From the NCBI GenBank assembly GCA_964540005.1, contig CAZILN010000157.1, positions 1 through 23,865 of the forward strand: a stretch of DNA of 23,865 bases, read 5' to 3'. Below the pieces are notes generated by a model. It was not told the origin of the DNA. It saw nothing but the letters and a program-made list of their open reading frames with translations, and did not search any database. The number at the start of each line of letters is the position of its first letter. Position 1 is the stretch's first letter. A program made the translations under genes and the position numbers. The DNA comes from CAZILN01 sp964540005 (GTDB lineage Bacteria > Bacteroidota > Bacteroidia > Bacteroidales > SM23-62). Positions 23,687-23,865 of the stretch are shown here, piece after piece.

Positions 23687-23865
23687 ATGGCTGTCAGAAA
23701 ATTCAAACCTGTAACACCTGGACAAAGACGTAAGGTAGCAAGCTCTTTCGAGGAGATCACGATACAGAAACCCGAGAAGTCCCTGATTTCTCCTATGAAG
23801 AAATCAGGTGGCAGGAACAACACGGGAAAAATGACCATGAGATATATGGGCGGTGGTCATAAGAA
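23687..23865 (+). CDS. rplB: 50S ribosomal protein L2, N-terminal part cut by the window edge
   Basis: The ATG at 23687-23689 opens a frame of 59 complete codons that runs to the window end. The start MAVRKFKPVTPGQRRKVASS and the later GGRNNTGKMTMRYMGGGHKK match the L2 N-terminus (canonical GRNN.G..T.R..GGGHK). L2 supports the peptidyl-transferase centre and subunit joining. It continues the S10 operon beyond the window. Confidence 0.96.
   Translation, partial: MAVRKFKPVTPGQRRKVASSFEEITIQKPEKSLISPMKKSGGRNNTGKMTMRYMGGGHK

Overview
The window comes from a Bacteroidota chromosome, most likely a Bacteroidales/Marinilabiliales-type organism (inference). Supporting signs are a type B type IX secretion (T9SS) sorting domain, a DUF4290 protein next to murA, a MurA with Asp in place of the usual catalytic Cys, promoters of the Bacteroidota form TTG-N18/19-TAnnTTTG, and almost no Shine-Dalgarno sequences. 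It is mostly conserved housekeeping sequence with a few accessory or decaying patches.

Left part (1-4308): a SAM-dependent methyltransferase runs off the left edge on the minus strand. An AT-rich gap follows, then a frameshifted gene remnant, a gap with 14-bp direct repeats, and a 13-bp tandem repeat that touches the stop codon of an NtrC-type response regulator lacking its DNA-binding domain. A plus-strand polytopic membrane protein, possibly a GT-C glycosyltransferase, overlaps the next gene tail to tail by 17 bp.

Minus-strand block (4292-13000): grpE, dnaJ, an ABC ATPase and an ABC-2 permease read in one direction as a likely operon. Ahead of them lie a DUF4290 gene and murA (21 bp apart), and before those a UvrD/PcrA helicase.

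Middle (13001-15984): a secreted T9SS substrate diverges from the helicase gene. It converges on an AAA/DUF4143 ATPase, with a nested hairpin between them as a probable two-way terminator. The -7 box of the ATPase gene is bracketed by an inverted repeat, which suggests autoregulation.

Right part (15983-23865): a divergent EF-G paralog (EF-G2-like), whose G-domain has lost the catalytic His, sits head to head with the str-S10 ribosomal superoperon: rpsL, rpsG, canonical fusA, rpsJ, rplC, rplD, rplW and rplB (cut by the edge). Both directions have recognisable promoters. Terminator-like hairpins separate rpsL/rpsG and rpsG/fusA. The most novel-looking stretch is the 212-nt spacer between rplC and rplD, which has two inverted repeats and a 42-codon ORF inside an otherwise tightly packed operon.

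I found no rRNA, tRNA, CRISPR array, complete insertion sequence or defence island.
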